Source of the DNA: CAYMAT01 sp964388495
Lineage (GTDB): Bacteria > Patescibacteriota > Gracilibacteria > Peribacterales > Peribacteraceae
NCBI GenBank assembly: GCA_964388495.1
Contig: CAYMAT010000054.1
Location: 1-6,149 of the forward strand
Length of the DNA stretch: 6,149 nucleotides
Direction: 5' to 3'
Numbering within the stretch: position 1 is the stretch's first letter; every line of letters starts with the position of its first letter. A program made the translations under genes and the position numbers. A model generated the notes under the pieces. That model did no database searches, was not told the DNA's origin, and saw only the letters and a list, made by a program, of their open reading frames with translations. Positions 5,161 through 6,149 of the stretch are shown in pieces.

Positions 5161-6149
5161 TCAAGCGGCTGCGTCCGTCTCCTGCGGCAGTTCGTCATTG
5201 GTGCTGGGCGCGCCTTCGGCAATCTGGTCAAAGTACACCTTGCGCGGGCGCGCGCCATCCACGGGGCCAATGAGTCCTTTCTCTTCCATGATGTCCAATA
5301 GTCTCGCTGCACGGGCATACCCCACTTTCAGCTGGCGCTGGAGCAGGCTGGCCGATGCCTTGCCGGTCTCCTGCACCACGCGCACGGCATCAAAGAAGAG
5401 GTCGTCACCGCCGTTGTCATCGGCATCCAGGTCAATGTGGCCCGTGGCGGCCGTGGCGCTGTTACCAAAGATGTCACCTTCGTCCTCTTCCGTTTCCTCG
5501 TCGTCTTCGGCCAGGCCAATCTGCTCCGTGATTTTTCCTCCACCGGCGATCTTCACGGCATTGATGACGCGCTCCACTTCCTTGGTGGCCACGTAGATTC
5601 CCTGGATGCGCACGGGCTTGGGTGTGCTTGCGGTCATGTAGAGCATGTCTCCCTGGCCCAGCAGGTCCTCCGCCCCAATGCCGTCAATGATGGTGCGGCT
5701 ATCCACGGCTGAGACCACGCGGAACGCGATGCGCGTGGGGATGTTGGCTTTGATGAGACCCGTGATGACGTCCACGGACGGGCGCTGTGTGGCAATGATG
5801 AGGTGCATGCCCACGGCGCGGGCCATCTGCGCAATGCGCGCGATCATCATTTCCGTGTCCTTCCGGTACTGGCGCATCATCAGGTCCGCCAGCTCGTCCA
5901 CCACCACCACAATGCGCGGGAGCTTGTGATGGTCTTCCTTCTGCTTCTCGTTGAACTCGTCAATATTGCGTGCGCCCTGCTCGGAGAAGCGGTGGAGGCG
6001 CCGTCCCATTTCCGCCACGGCCCAGCGCAGTGCCTGCAGGGCCTTTTCCGCCTCCGTGATCACGGGCGTGAGCAGGTGCGGGATGCCGCTATAGGGCATG
6101 AGCTCCACGCGCTTGGGGTCAATGAGGATGAACTTGAGTTCGTGCGGTG
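5161..6149 (-). CDS. ftsK: DNA translocase FtsK/SpoIIIE, C-terminal motor and gamma domains (5' partial)
   Basis: The C-terminal end of FtsK, the septum-anchored ATPase that pumps chromosomal DNA toward XerCD/dif during division. The frame stays open to the right edge with the conserved ELKFILIDPKRVEL, so the GTG at 6108 is internal; the Walker A and N-terminal membrane segments lie outside. Residues below count from that GTG. Walker B is IVVVVDELADLM (66-77, D71/E72). The signature HLIIATQRPSVDVITG (102-117) follows, then RTIIDGIGAEDLLGQGDMLY (138-157). A very acidic linker (about 200-212, EDDEETEEDEGD) leads to the winged-helix gamma domain (about 236-295), with KASASLLQRQLKVGYARAAR matching the KOPS-reading helices of E. 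coli FtsK and SpoIIIE. It ends in a short polar tail, TDAAA. The strong gamma domain argues for a chromosomal FtsK rather than a plasmid transfer ATPase. Confidence 0.97.
   Translation of the reverse strand, partial: PHELKFILIDPKRVELMPYSGIPHLLTPVITEAEKALQALRWAVAEMGRRLHRFSEQGARNIDEFNEKQKEDHHKLPRIVVVVDELADLMMRQYRKDTEMMIARIAQMARAVGMHLIIATQRPSVDVITGLIKANIPTRIAFRVVSAVDSRTIIDGIGAEDLLGQGDMLYMTASTPKPVRIQGIYVATKEVERVINAVKIAGGGKITEQIGLAEDDEETEEDEGDIFGNSATAATGHIDLDADDNGGDDLFFDAVRVVQETGKASASLLQRQLKVGYARAARLLDIMEEKGLIGPVDGARPRKVYFDQIAEGAPSTNDELPQETDAAA

Noticed and set aside
5147..5596. 149-codon + strand frame opposite ftsK
   Set aside because: Its product is Ser/Ala-rich low complexity, as expected from reading FtsK codons backward; FtsK itself is unmistakable.
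6106..6108. GTG at 6108 as the ftsK start
   Set aside because: Upstream in-frame codons encode conserved FtsK residues (ELKFILIDPKR), so this valine is internal.
1..6149. Recoded TGA (code 25, as in Gracilibacteria)
   Set aside because: TGA ends four of the genes at places that match expected family C termini, and no in-frame TGA falls at a conserved glycine, so the standard bacterial code fits.

Overview
The window looks like an ordinary chromosomal stretch from a moderately GC-rich bacterium using the standard code: TGA ends the helicase, SDR, rdgB and ftsK genes, and TAA ends lpxA and the small ORF. I see no phage, IS, CRISPR, tRNA or rRNA. The compact packing, the one-polypeptide UvrD helicase/PD-(D/E)XK nuclease with motif GDDDQAIYRFQGA, and the unusual ITPase motif remind me of uncultivated Candidate Phyla Radiation (Patescibacteria) genomes, possibly of Peregrinibacteria type. 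That is an impression from recalled sequences, and taxonomy cannot be settled here. An LpxA-like acyltransferase would normally point to a diderm, but this copy diverges at several substrate-contact positions.

Layout. On the + strand, bases 1-2636 carry the C-terminal part of a UvrD-type helicase fused to a RecB/AddB-type nuclease; its Walker A region lies left of the window. The rest is on the - strand, read right to left: the C-terminal part of the DNA translocase FtsK (5161-6149, start outside the window); a 58-bp gap with small inverted repeats and a T7 run; an unrecognised 99-residue charged protein (4803-5102); an RdgB/HAM1-type nucleotide pyrophosphatase (4232-4846), overlapping the previous gene by 44 bp; a YdfG-like short-chain dehydrogenase (3495-4235), joined to rdgB by an ATGA overlap; a 45-bp spacer with a good sigma70-type promoter; and an LpxA-like gene (2625-3449). 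The LpxA-like gene ends tail to tail with the helicase gene, overlapping it by 12 bp.

The genes fall into genome maintenance (helicase-nuclease, FtsK, nucleotide-pool cleaning by RdgB) and envelope or general metabolism (LpxA-like, SDR). The small ORF, rdgB and SDR are probably co-transcribed. The LpxA-like gene may have its own promoter giving an almost leaderless transcript. I found no convincing new multi-gene system. The best second looks are the altered active site of the LpxA-like protein, the altered base-pocket motif of the RdgB protein, the lpxA promoter, and the unknown small ORF overlapping rdgB.
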